Assembly: GCA_014377425.1 (NCBI GenBank)
Contig: JACMPQ010000049.1
Location: 1-64,000, forward strand
Origin: Microbacteriaceae bacterium
GTDB taxonomy: Bacteria > Actinomycetota > Actinomycetes > Actinomycetales > Microbacteriaceae
Length of the DNA stretch: 64,000 nt
Reading direction: 5' to 3'
Of the stretch, positions 17,511 to 25,521 are shown piece after piece; within the stretch, counting starts at the first letter, position 1, and each line of letters opens with the position of its first letter. Under the pieces are notes generated by a model, which did no database searches, was not told where the DNA came from, and worked only from the letters and a program-made list of their open reading frames with translations. A program made the translations under genes and the position numbers.

Positions 17511-18212
17511 CTAGAAAGACGCCTGCAGCAGGTGTCTCGACACCTCGAGGTGGTGGCGCATCGCGATTTCGGCTGCCTGAGGATTGTGAGTCTCTAACGC
17601 CTCGAGAAGCTCGGCATGCGAGATCATTGTGGCCTGCTGTGCCGGCCGGGACACCCAGTAAGTGCGCCAGAATCGCAGGTTATGCCGGAGAAGATTCTCG
17701 GCGGCCGCCTGCAGCCAGGAATTTCGCACCATTTGGATAAGGAAAGCGTGAATGGCATAGTCATCTCGCAGGTAGCTTTCCTGGTCAGATAATTCCCGCG
17801 CGCGGTTGGCCGTTTCCACCAACGCTCGTAGCGCGGTGAGATCGGCATCGGTCGCCCGCTGCGCGACGATAAAGGCAACCCCGCACTCGATAGCCTCTCG
17901 CGCCTCGAACATGGCGATGATGTCGTCAAGACTGAGCACGCTCACCACGGTGCCGCGACGTGGCAGGATCGTAACGAAATTAGCTGATGCGAGCCGGGCC
18001 AAAGCTTCACGCACCGGCATCCGGCCCAACTCCAGTTCTTCGGCGAGGGCCTGCTCGTTGATCGGCGATCCCGGGGGCAGCCGAAGATCCAGGATGCGCT
18101 CCTGTAGAAGGGCGAATGCTCGATCACTGGCGCGCAGCGGAAAGGTGCTCACGATGGCCGAACTCCCGGCGTTACCGCTCATAGGGGTACCACTCAGGGA
18201 AGTACCGCTCAC
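17511..18212 (-). CDS. GntR-family transcriptional regulator (FadR/FCD subfamily)
   Basis: A 233-residue regulator with an N-terminal GntR winged helix (about 28-95, LPPGSPINEQALAEELELG then MPVREALARLASANFV) and a C-terminal all-helical FCD ligand domain (MFEAREAIECGVAF, RDDYAIHAFLIQ, and a late HAELLEAL/HHLEVSRHLL pair that would supply metal-binding residues). It is the last gene of the eight-gene operon and overlaps the amidohydrolase gene by four bases, so it is probably autoregulated with the pathway. The first 17 residues repeat a Met-Ser-Gly-(Thr/Asn) unit, so the true start could be residue 1 or residue 11. Confidence 0.9.
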   Translation of the reverse strand: MSGTSLSGTPMSGNAGSSAIVSTFPLRASDRAFALLQERILDLRLPPGSPINEQALAEELELGRMPVREALARLASANFVTILPRRGTVVSVLSLDDIIAMFEAREAIECGVAFIVAQRATDADLTALRALVETANRARELSDQESYLRDDYAIHAFLIQMVRNSWLQAAAENLLRHNLRFWRTYWVSRPAQQATMISHAELLEALETHNPQAAEIAMRHHLEVSRHLLQASF

Positions 18213-19015
18213 GATGCGATCGCGACCGCGAGCGTTGTCGCGACTGTTGCCGACGCCGTTGCCATGTCTGCACTTGCCTCGGCCAGAGTACGCACTACGA
18301 CGTCGAGGGTTTGGCGATTAACGACCAAGATTTCACCATTGCGCAACGAAGTCCAGCCCGCACCCCAGCCGCTCGAGGAGACGATCACACCGTCGTCCGC
18401 CACACGATAGCGCAGGTCGTAGTATTCGGTGTCCTCGGCGGCGGCATCGGCCGAGGCCGTGTAGCGGCAAACGGCAATGAGCTCCGCGGGAGTAGCAATG
18501 ATGGCATTCAGCCCGTTGAACGTGTGACTTTCGGCAATCCGCTGAACCGTAGTGGCGAGAGCCGCCGGCAAATTGCTCCGGCGGGCCTCGGCGAGCACAG
18601 CCAAGAAGTAGCGCTCGCTGTCGGTGGTCCCCTGACGCTTAGCCCGGAGGTCATCCGGAATCAGTTCGTCCAGGCGCTCAGCCTCGCGAATTGAGCCGTT
18701 GTGGGCGAAGGCAATGGTGCCATCTGTGAACGGATGCGTGTTGCCGGCGCCCACCGCGAGGTTCAGTGTTGCCCAGCGCAGGTGCGCTAGCCCCAGATCG
18801 GACCGGTGCCCCCGGGCGTGGCGGCCGAATTCTCGCGAGTGCCGCGCGGAATCCGGTGCCTTGAAAATCTCCGCTCCGTCGACGGTGGCCCAGCCGAAAC
18901 CCCAGCCATCACCGTGCAGTTGCGAGAGTTCGGTGAACTCGGCGAGCTCGTCTTCGCCAATGAGCTCGGCAAGGGTGGTGGGGCGGCGGGTGGCGTAGCC
19001 CAGCAGTCGGCACAT
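18209..19015 (-). CDS. Class II glutamine amidotransferase-type gamma-glutamyl amidohydrolase (EgtC-like)
   Basis: Stand-alone N-terminal-nucleophile amidohydrolase, 268 residues. The start must be ATG 19015, because the nucleophile has to be Cys2 (MCRLLGY); the frame is open a further 24 codons. Other active-site elements are LAHLRWAT, GNTHPF, FAHNGSI and TTDSERYF. Proteins of this type without a synthase domain, such as EgtC in ergothioneine biosynthesis, hydrolyse gamma-glutamyl amides rather than supplying ammonia. In the same operon as a glutamine-synthetase-like ligase, the natural reading is removal of the gamma-glutamyl group late in a pathway. The partner substrate is unknown. It lies 14 bases after the upstream SDR gene. 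Confidence 0.85.
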   Translation of the reverse strand: MCRLLGYATRRPTTLAELIGEDELAEFTELSQLHGDGWGFGWATVDGAEIFKAPDSARHSREFGRHARGHRSDLGLAHLRWATLNLAVGAGNTHPFTDGTIAFAHNGSIREAERLDELIPDDLRAKRQGTTDSERYFLAVLAEARRSNLPAALATTVQRIAESHTFNGLNAIIATPAELIAVCRYTASADAAAEDTEYYDLRYRVADDGVIVSSSGWGAGWTSLRNGEILVVNRQTLDVVVRTLAEASADMATASATVATTLAVAIAS

Positions 19016-19029
19016 GGTCGAAACGTCTT

Positions 19030-19797
19030 TCAGAGGTAGTTGGTGGAAATTCCACCGTCGAGGGTGATGACCTGGCCGGTTAGCCAAGAGGCCGCGTCGG
19101 AGGCGAGGAAGGCGGCGAGTCCCGCCGCGTCATCCGGCTGTCCAAAGCGCCTAAGCGGCACCCGCGCCAGGCGAACGGCTCGGGCGTCTTCGTCGGGGAA
19201 AAACTTTTCGACGTGCTCGGTGAGGATCGGGCCGGGAGCCAAGGCATTCACCCGGATGCCGCGAGACCCCAGCTGCACGGCCATCGAGCGGGTCAGCGCC
19301 GAGATGGCTCCCTTGCTGGCGGAGTAGGCGTCTTGCGGGTAAGTGCAGCCCACGACGGCCAAAAATGAACTCATGTTGACTACCGCTCCCCCGCCCGCGG
19401 CTTCAATATGCGGGACCACATGTTTAGAGCACAGCACCGTTCCGTGCAAATTTATTCCGCTGATCAGGTTCCAGAGCTCTAAGTCGGCATCGAGAAAGGA
19501 GCGATCCTGGTGCGGCATCACCCCGGCGTTGTTGAACAGCGTGTCGAGGCCGCCGAGTTCGTCGACGGCTTCGGCCACCGCGCGTGCGACCTCGACCTCT
19601 TCGCGCACGTCGGCGACGATGGCAGTCGCGGTACCCCCTGTATCCTCAACCAATCGGACGGTTTCGGCGGCGGCCTCCGCGCTGATGTCAACGACCGCGA
19701 TCGCGGCCCCCTCGCGGGCAAACCAGAGACTGCTGGCGCGGCCAAGTGCACCGCCGGCGCCGGTGATGAACGCGCGCTTTCCGATCAGTTGATTCAT
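19030..19797 (-). CDS. SDR-family oxidoreductase
   Basis: Short-chain dehydrogenase, 255 residues, with the cofactor motif TGAGGALG at 12-19, NNAGV near 86-90 and the YSASK active-site motif near 153-157. Asp after the second strand (VVDIS) suggests preference for NAD over NADP. ATG 19797 is preferred to ATG 19812 because it creates the usual ATGA overlap with the upstream amidohydrolase. It is one of two different SDRs in the operon, which suggests two alcohol or keto redox steps. Confidence 0.87.
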   Translation of the reverse strand: MNQLIGKRAFITGAGGALGRASSLWFAREGAAIAVVDISAEAAAETVRLVEDTGGTATAIVADVREEVEVARAVAEAVDELGGLDTLFNNAGVMPHQDRSFLDADLELWNLISGINLHGTVLCSKHVVPHIEAAGGGAVVNMSSFLAVVGCTYPQDAYSASKGAISALTRSMAVQLGSRGIRVNALAPGPILTEHVEKFFPDEDARAVRLARVPLRRFGQPDDAAGLAAFLASDAASWLTGQVITLDGGISTNYL

Positions 19798-20984
19798 TCG
19801 CGCACCCCGCACAGGCCATAAAGAGCACCGGCCGTGGAATTAAGGATGCGCTCCCCCGCCGTTTCGGCGTCGGCGCGGCTCAGCTCCCCGGCGGCTACGA
19901 GCTCACCGAGGGTAGCCCCAAGAATGCGTCGACCATCGTGCGCGCCCAGCCAGTGCAGCTCGGGCACCCGGGCACCATCCGAGCTGTACATCAGCTTGCC
20001 GAGCGGGGCGACGCCGAGCGCGGCCCGGGTCACGGCGGTCATTTCGCCGATTGAGAGGAACGGGATGCCGTAGGACAGGTCGAGATAGGCGTTGCCGTAC
20101 ACCGAGGCGAGGTAGGCGCCCTCCCGAACGTAGGGCCAGCAGCCGTGCAGGAGTACGACCGGCATGGCCCGGTAGGCGGGATCTTCGAAGATTGCCCGTA
20201 ACTCCAGCGGAGACGCGGCGCGCAGGTCGACGTCGGGGTCGCCGTAGCCGACGTGAAACTGCACCGGCAGTTCTTGCGCGGCCGCAGCGGCGAAGGCGAG
20301 GTGCAGGAGGGTGTCGAGTAGTGGCTTGTGTCCGAGGCGCACAGAGCCGGTTGCGGCAACCTCGGCTCTGGCCGCCGCGAAGCTCGTTTGGGAGGCATCC
20401 GGGCTCCACCGCTCGATGGCAAGCCCGGTGCGATAGGCGGCAATGCTCTTAAACCCAGCCCAGCCGTCGGTGCGGGCGGTGTCGACGAAGTGTCGCACCG
20501 CAGCGATCAGTTCGTCGAAGTCGGCGTGCACTGCGATGAGATCCTGAAAATGCAGTTCCAGCCGGGCGAGGACGACCGTGTTGGTGCCGGTTGCGGCTGT
20601 GAGGCTGGGTGTCGCAATCACGAGGTTCGCCGCCGGATACCCGGTGTCGAGCACGACGCCGCCGATGGTGGCATCGCGAAAGAGCTGCGCCGTCAACTCC
20701 ACACTCGAGAGCGAGGCCCGGGCTGCAAGCACCAAAGCCTCAGCCTCCGGATCGGCGGCGTCGATTCCGTGGAATGTTGCCGAAGCGCCGAGCATCCGCC
20801 GGTAAAACACCGTGTCGGCGACGCCAATAGAGCGCATCTCGGCATCCGGCGACTCCGAGAAGCAGGCCCGCCAGTCGTCCCGCGTGCTCGGTTGGATGGT
20901 TTCGATCGGGTGGCAGTGGTTATCGATTACCGACACACCGCTGAGGTCGATCGCCGTCGCAGTCCGCGTTTCAGGAAGCGCCAT
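19794..20984 (-). CDS. Metal-dependent amidohydrolase (FluG N-terminal-like)
   Basis: A 396-residue TIM-barrel amidohydrolase of the COG2159 type. The metal-binding HxH is at 23-25 (IDNHCHP), with later ligands VQFHVGYGD and VVLLHGCWPY and the catalytic Asp in MYSSDGARVPE. The gene immediately upstream encodes a glutamine-synthetase-like ligase and overlaps by one base. The same two domains, amidohydrolase then glutamine synthetase, are fused in fungal FluG and plant NodGS proteins. This association supports a joint function around gamma-glutamyl amides, but the reaction is not established from sequence. Confidence 0.8.
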   Translation of the reverse strand: MALPETRTATAIDLSGVSVIDNHCHPIETIQPSTRDDWRACFSESPDAEMRSIGVADTVFYRRMLGASATFHGIDAADPEAEALVLAARASLSSVELTAQLFRDATIGGVVLDTGYPAANLVIATPSLTAATGTNTVVLARLELHFQDLIAVHADFDELIAAVRHFVDTARTDGWAGFKSIAAYRTGLAIERWSPDASQTSFAAARAEVAATGSVRLGHKPLLDTLLHLAFAAAAAQELPVQFHVGYGDPDVDLRAASPLELRAIFEDPAYRAMPVVLLHGCWPYVREGAYLASVYGNAYLDLSYGIPFLSIGEMTAVTRAALGVAPLGKLMYSSDGARVPELHWLGAHDGRRILGATLGELVAAGELSRADAETAGERILNSTAGALYGLCGVRE

Positions 20985-22339
20985 CAGAACTTGTAAAAAT
21001 GGTTGCGAAGCTCGAACTCAAGATCTTCGGCAGCGAAGGTCTCGTTCTCCGAGCGGCGCACCGCCAGATAACAACGCGAGAGCAGATCGCCGAGGGTGCC
21101 CAGCAAGAAGCTATCGGCTTCGAGGTGGGTGAGCGCCTCACCCATCGAGGTGGGCAGCTCACGCACGTTTCCGCGTTCCCGTTCCTCGACGGTCAACCGC
21201 GCCGGATCGTGCTCGGTCGGCTCGCCCGGTTCCAACTCGCGCTCGATGCCGTCGATTCCGCAGGCGATGATGGCGCCCAGTGACAGGTAGGGGTTGGCGC
21301 TGGCATCCGAGGCCTTGAACTCGACGTTGTAGCTCTGCTCTTCACGCTGAAAGAAGGGCGAGCACACCCGAAGTGCGGCCTCCTTGTTATCAAACCCCCA
21401 GGCGGTGGTGGCGGATGCCCACGCGCTCGGCTGTAACCGCCGGTAGGAGTTGTAGCTCGGCACGGTCAGCGCCACCAAAGCCGGCAGGTGCTCGACGACC
21501 CCGGCGATGAAATGGCGGCCAAGTTTGGAGAGCCCGCGCTCGGCACCCTTTTCGTAGAGCAGGCTCTTGCCGTCGGCATCCCACAAGCTGAAGTGCAGGT
21601 GCGCACCGCTGCCGATCTGGTCGGGATAGGGCTTGGGGGCAAACGACGCGTACAGCCCATGGTTCAGTGCGACTCCACGAATGGTGTCGCGAAATTTCAT
21701 CTGATTGTCGGCGGCACGCAGGGCGTCGGAGTGCCGGATGGAAATTTCGTGCTGGCCAGCCCCGTACTCGTTGATGGACTGCTCCACCGAGATGCCCTGT
21801 GCGACGAGGGCGTCGACCGAGTCGACCATCAGCGAGGCGTTGAGGTCGTGCCCGATGGAGCTGGTGACCGGGGCGTGGGTCGGCACGTCGAAAGGTAGGA
21901 ATTCGCCGTCTTTTTCCGTCGCGAGGTAATACTCGTTCTCAAACGATGCCTGCACCCGAAAGCCGAGCGCGTCGGCGCGGGCGATCATCGCCTTCAGATA
22001 GGAGCGCGGACAGGCGCCCCAGTCGAGGCGGTCATGATCGAATTGGTCACAGAGCACGCTCGCACTCGCGGGCACCCACGGCAACACCGTAAAGGTCGCC
22101 GGGTCGGGAACCAGTCGAATCTCGCCCACCGGTTCCATGCCCTCAATGTGAATCAGTTTGTCGAGCAGATTCAGCGACATCTGGGCCCGAGAAAGGCTGA
22201 CCCCCTCAAGTAGTTTGTGTTCCAGCTGTGAGACGTGCACTGACTTGGCGCGAGCGACCCCGCTCACATCGCAGTATTCGAAACGAATGAGTTTCACACC
22301 GGCCTCGCGGGCGGCGGCAACAACGTCGGAAATGTTCAT
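20984..22339 (-). CDS. Glutamine synthetase-family gamma-glutamyl ligase (not housekeeping GlnA)
   Basis: ATP-dependent ligase of the glutamine synthetase fold, 451 residues from ATG 22339 (GGAAAG upstream). Metal and glutamate residues are kept: Glu134/Glu136 (SFENEYYL), Glu191/Glu198 (NEYGAGQHE), His247 (SGAHLH), Arg near 300 and Glu340. The usual WGxxNR(x)ALxR block reads WGFDNKEAALR at 314-324. The ammonium-site region and the adenylylation Tyr of GlnA are not recognisable. Such proteins (PuuA, IpuC, GlmA-type) attach glutamate to an amine. Neighbours are a permease, SDRs, an amidohydrolase and an EgtC-like hydrolase, so a catabolic gamma-glutamylation of an imported amine is the likeliest job. 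The amine is unknown. Confidence 0.88.
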   Translation of the reverse strand: MNISDVVAAAREAGVKLIRFEYCDVSGVARAKSVHVSQLEHKLLEGVSLSRAQMSLNLLDKLIHIEGMEPVGEIRLVPDPATFTVLPWVPASASVLCDQFDHDRLDWGACPRSYLKAMIARADALGFRVQASFENEYYLATEKDGEFLPFDVPTHAPVTSSIGHDLNASLMVDSVDALVAQGISVEQSINEYGAGQHEISIRHSDALRAADNQMKFRDTIRGVALNHGLYASFAPKPYPDQIGSGAHLHFSLWDADGKSLLYEKGAERGLSKLGRHFIAGVVEHLPALVALTVPSYNSYRRLQPSAWASATTAWGFDNKEAALRVCSPFFQREEQSYNVEFKASDASANPYLSLGAIIACGIDGIERELEPGEPTEHDPARLTVEERERGNVRELPTSMGEALTHLEADSFLLGTLGDLLSRCYLAVRRSENETFAAEDLEFELRNHFYKF

Positions 22340-22369
22340 AATGTGGTCTTTCCGCTCTAGGCTCACGGC

Positions 22370-23125
22370 CTAGAGCATGACGTCTCCGCCGTTGGGTCCG
22401 AGGGTCTGGCCGACATAATAGGAGCCGCCCGCTGAAGCAAGCAGCACGGCGGTCGGGGTGACCTCATCAACGGTGCCAAAGCGCCCGATCGGCAACTCGG
22501 CGAGTTTCATGCTGCGCCATTCTTCGGTCTCCGAGGCAAGCAACGGAGTTTCAATGGGCCCGGGGGCGATGGCGTTCACCAAAACCCCGCGTGCCGCGAC
22601 CTCCCGCGCCAAGGATTTGGTGAAGCCGATCACGCCTGCCTTGCTCGCGGCGTAGTGGGCGGCCGACACCCCGCCAATCTGGCCGAGCTGGGAGGCGATA
22701 TTAATGATCCGGCCGTCGCCGCGCTCCAGCATCGGATTGATGAACGCTCGCGTGCACAGGAAGGTTCCGCGCAGGTTGGTGTCGATCACCCGATCCCAGT
22801 CTGCCGCGGTCATGTTCTGCACGAGGGACTCTGTAAAGATGCCCGCGTTGTTGACCAGGATGTCGACCCGGCCAAACCGTTCGATCGCGGCATCCGCCAA
22901 ACCGGCAACGCTCGCCTCGTCAGTCACGTCACAGCGCAGGTAGACGGACTCCCTACCAATGGCAGCAAGCTCGCTCAGTACACTCGACGCGGTTGCCGAA
23001 TCAGCTCCGGCGAGATCGGCCACAACAACGCGTGCCCCCTCTCGAGCAAAAGCGAGGGCAATCCCGCGCCCGATCCCGGATGCCGCGCCGGTAACCACCG
23101 CCACCCGACCGACTAGCGCGGTCAC
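22370..23125 (-). CDS. SDR-family oxidoreductase
   Basis: Short-chain dehydrogenase, 251 residues. The cofactor motif TGAASGIG is at 12-19, followed by VVADLAG (NAD-type Asp), NNAGIF, the active-site Ser in NIASQLGQ and YAASK. It ends VGQTLGPNGGDVML rather than the common VDGG motif. It overlaps the isochorismatase-like gene by four bases and lies 30 bases before the ligase gene. It probably oxidises a hydroxyl of the substrate or of its gamma-glutamyl derivative. Confidence 0.87.
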   Translation of the reverse strand: MTALVGRVAVVTGAASGIGRGIALAFAREGARVVVADLAGADSATASSVLSELAAIGRESVYLRCDVTDEASVAGLADAAIERFGRVDILVNNAGIFTESLVQNMTAADWDRVIDTNLRGTFLCTRAFINPMLERGDGRIINIASQLGQIGGVSAAHYAASKAGVIGFTKSLAREVAARGVLVNAIAPGPIETPLLASETEEWRSMKLAELPIGRFGTVDEVTPTAVLLASAGGSYYVGQTLGPNGGDVML

Positions 23126-23817
23126 GAACCGCCCTCAGCCGCGCTCGATTTGGCGCTCCACAGCGCGTCAATTTCGTCGGCGAATGCAAGGTCGAATCGG
23201 TGGCGCATCAACAACATCGATGCGTCGTGCTGGGCGGGGTCGTCGCTGCCGACCCCGTCCTCCACGATCACAACGTAGCGGTCGCTGAACATCGCGTCAC
23301 GAGCGGTGGACTCGACACAACCCTCGGTTGTGCAACCTCCGATCACCACCGAGGTGATGCCGTTACTTTGCAGCAGGAGCTGCAGATTGGTTCCCCAAAA
23401 CGCGCTGGAGCGGTATTTGCTGACAACGAGTTCATCCGCTCGCGGCGTGAGTTCGGCGATGAATTCGTGGCCCGCCGTTCCCGGAACGGTGTAGCGCAGG
23501 GGCGGCCCACCGCGACGGGCCGCCTCGTGCATGCGCAGGTTGAAGCGAATCTGCGCGGGAGAGTCGCTCATTCGCCCAGGAAGTGCTGTGTTTTGCACGT
23601 GCACCACCAGCACTCCGTTACGGCGGGCTGATGCGAGCAGCGCGGCCAACCGCTCTCGGGAGCTGTCATACATCGACAGGTCAATTCCGAGGCGCCCGAA
23701 CACCCCGTCGTCACCCACGAAGTCCGTTTGCATGTCGATCAACAGCAGTGCCGTGTGCGCTTGGTCAACGATTTCTGCAAGCTCCGTGAAAACGGTTTTG
23801 CCGTCGATGGTAATCAT
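23122..23817 (-). CDS. Isochorismatase-family cysteine hydrolase
   Basis: A 231-residue hydrolase with the catalytic triad of the family: Asp28 (LLIDMQTDF), Lys134 (VVSKYRSSAFWGT) and Cys167 (GGCTTEGCVEST), with the cis-peptide stretch VIGGCTTEG. Most relatives with a Cys triad are amidases (nicotinamidase, N-carbamoylsarcosine amidase, ureidoacrylate and biuret hydrolases). It would cleave an amide, releasing ammonia or an amine. It starts three bases after the permease stop and overlaps the SDR gene. The substrate is unknown. Confidence 0.87.
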   Translation of the reverse strand: MITIDGKTVFTELAEIVDQAHTALLLIDMQTDFVGDDGVFGRLGIDLSMYDSSRERLAALLASARRNGVLVVHVQNTALPGRMSDSPAQIRFNLRMHEAARRGGPPLRYTVPGTAGHEFIAELTPRADELVVSKYRSSAFWGTNLQLLLQSNGITSVVIGGCTTEGCVESTARDAMFSDRYVVIVEDGVGSDDPAQHDASMLLMRHRFDLAFADEIDALWSAKSSAAEGGS

Positions 23818-23820
23818 TTT

Positions 23821-25359
23821 CTAGGCGCCGAGGTCGGGGTGACGCGCAATTTCCTCGGCGATCGTCGGATGCTGCACGGATGGCGCCCGCGCACCGATCA
23901 ACGCTGCGGTCTGTTCTTCCGCCGGAAGGTCGTCCTCCGCCACAAAAGAACCGAGGGCGGCAATCTTCTCCGGCGACTTCGCCCGGTAGTAGAAGTACAG
24001 CACCGCGCCCAAGGCAATCCACGCCAGAACAACCCACGGCACGTAGTTGTAGGGGTACGTCTGGTCGGGGGTGCTCACCGCGTAAAGCGGGTAAAGCAGC
24101 GCGATCACGCCGAGAATCGGAATGATGATGTGCGTGAAAATGTTGCGTTCTGCGAGGCGCCAGAAGTAACGAATCAACGAGATGTTAGCCATAATGTAGA
24201 CGATCACGATGGCGACGGTGGCAATGGATCCGGTGAAGCCGTAGGCGCCGGTGGCTCCCGGGCCGATCCAGGCGCCGACTCCCAGGCCAACCACAATGGT
24301 GAATGCCGTCTGAGCAACAATCGCGCGGAACGGCGAGAACCAACGCGCGTGTACGCGTCCGAGCGACGCCGGGAGCACACGGTCGCGTCCCATGGCAAAC
24401 ATGACCCGCACGGTCGTGTTGTGTACGGCGAGCAGGCAGCTAAAGATTCCAGCAATCGCCGCCAGCTGGATGGGCTGAATCAGCCACGGTGTAACACTTT
24501 GTCCGAGGGTGACGAACGGGTTCGGGTCCTTCAAAAACGCGTCGAGCTTGGCGGGGTCAGACAGTCCATAGCCGGCAGTGAGCGCGTACACCACGAACAC
24601 GTAGAACACGCCGACCGCAAGGAGGGCGCCGGCAACGGCGAGTGGAACCGCACGCTTCGGGTTCTTCATTTCCTCACCGAGGGTCGCCGAGGCATCGAAT
24701 CCGATGAACGACAAGATGCCGAACACCACTCCGAGGCCTACACCGGTGAATCCGGTTGGAGCTGATGACGGCAGGAAGGCGGCCACCGTGTTGACGGTGC
24801 CCGCGTGGGAAACCGCCGCGATCGCGAGGACCAGGAAGATGACGACCTCGATCACCAACAGCGCGAGGTCGATATTGACGGATGCCTTGATGCTGCGCAC
24901 CGAGAGACCGAACACAATTGCCATCGCGGCGAGGCTAAAGATCCACCACGGAATATCACGGTGGAAGGTCGAGACAACGTAGTCCTCAACGAAAGCCCCG
25001 AAGGCGGTGAACAGTCCGGGGGCGAGCATGGCGTAGCCGATCCACAGCAGCCACCCGGTGAAGAATCCGGCGGTTGGGCCAAGTCCCTTCGAGTTGAAGG
25101 TGTAAAACGATCCTGCCGAAGGCAACCGCCGGGTGAACTGCACCACGGTGTTTCCCACCAGCAAACAGGCGATGAAAGCGATCAGAAACGACAGGGGCAA
25201 CGCTGCCCCCGCCGAGGATGCCGCAGCGGGCGCGTTGAGTACGACGGCGAGCACCGGCGCCATGGCGGCCGCGCCGAGCGCAATGCCGTTGGGGACCGTC
25301 AATACGCCTTTTTGCAGCCGATGGGGTGGAGTCGAGACAGCGGTGTGCGAACTGGCCAT
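23821..25359 (-). CDS. APC-superfamily amino acid/amine permease
   Basis: A 512-residue membrane protein with about twelve hydrophobic segments and the APC N-terminal pattern (KGVLTVPNGIALGAAAMAPV near residues 18-37). A long C-terminal cytoplasmic tail follows the last helix. APC permeases import amino acids, polyamines or amines by proton symport, and PuuP in the putrescine gamma-glutamylation pathway is one example. It is the first gene of the minus-strand operon and begins 38 bases downstream of a perfect inverted repeat, so operon control probably acts here. It most likely imports the substrate that the ligase then conjugates. Confidence 0.9.
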   Translation of the reverse strand: MASSHTAVSTPPHRLQKGVLTVPNGIALGAAAMAPVLAVVLNAPAAASSAGAALPLSFLIAFIACLLVGNTVVQFTRRLPSAGSFYTFNSKGLGPTAGFFTGWLLWIGYAMLAPGLFTAFGAFVEDYVVSTFHRDIPWWIFSLAAMAIVFGLSVRSIKASVNIDLALLVIEVVIFLVLAIAAVSHAGTVNTVAAFLPSSAPTGFTGVGLGVVFGILSFIGFDASATLGEEMKNPKRAVPLAVAGALLAVGVFYVFVVYALTAGYGLSDPAKLDAFLKDPNPFVTLGQSVTPWLIQPIQLAAIAGIFSCLLAVHNTTVRVMFAMGRDRVLPASLGRVHARWFSPFRAIVAQTAFTIVVGLGVGAWIGPGATGAYGFTGSIATVAIVIVYIMANISLIRYFWRLAERNIFTHIIIPILGVIALLYPLYAVSTPDQTYPYNYVPWVVLAWIALGAVLYFYYRAKSPEKIAALGSFVAEDDLPAEEQTAALIGARAPSVQHPTIAEEIARHPDLGA

Positions 25360-25396
25360 TGGGTTCCATTCGATTAAGGTGATCGAAATCTAGATT

Positions 25397-25421
25397 ACTG
25401 ATATGTCACAGATATATCAGT
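25397..25421. promoter_or_regulatory. Candidate operator, perfect inverted repeat ACTGATAT-N9-ATATCAGT
   Basis: Two perfect 8-bp arms (25397-25404 and 25414-25421) flank a 9-base spacer, directly upstream of the permease gene that heads the operon. A GTCACA direct repeat (25405-25410 and 25420-25425) overlaps it. The operon's own GntR/FCD regulator is the likeliest protein to bind. Confidence 0.5.
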
Positions 25422-25451
25422 CACATTTCCAACAAACAACAGTTACGGCAA

Positions 25452-25485
25452 AAATGGCCCCGGGAAAATTCCCCGAGGCCCATTT
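25452..25485 (-). terminator. Rho-independent terminator of the ctaC-ctaD-ctaF operon
   Basis: On the minus strand an imperfect GC-rich stem (AAATGGGCCTCGGGG pairing with CCCGGGGCCATTT around an AATTTT loop) ends in a short T-run, about 37 bases after the ctaF stop. Confidence 0.65.
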
Positions 25486-25521
25486 CGCCGATCCGCTCGT
25501 GCGTCTCGTGAAGTCCCTTAG

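Noticed and set aside
23728-24765. Long plus-strand open frame opposite the APC permease
   Set aside because: The translation is Arg/Glu/His-rich without motifs, and the minus strand encodes a clear membrane permease.
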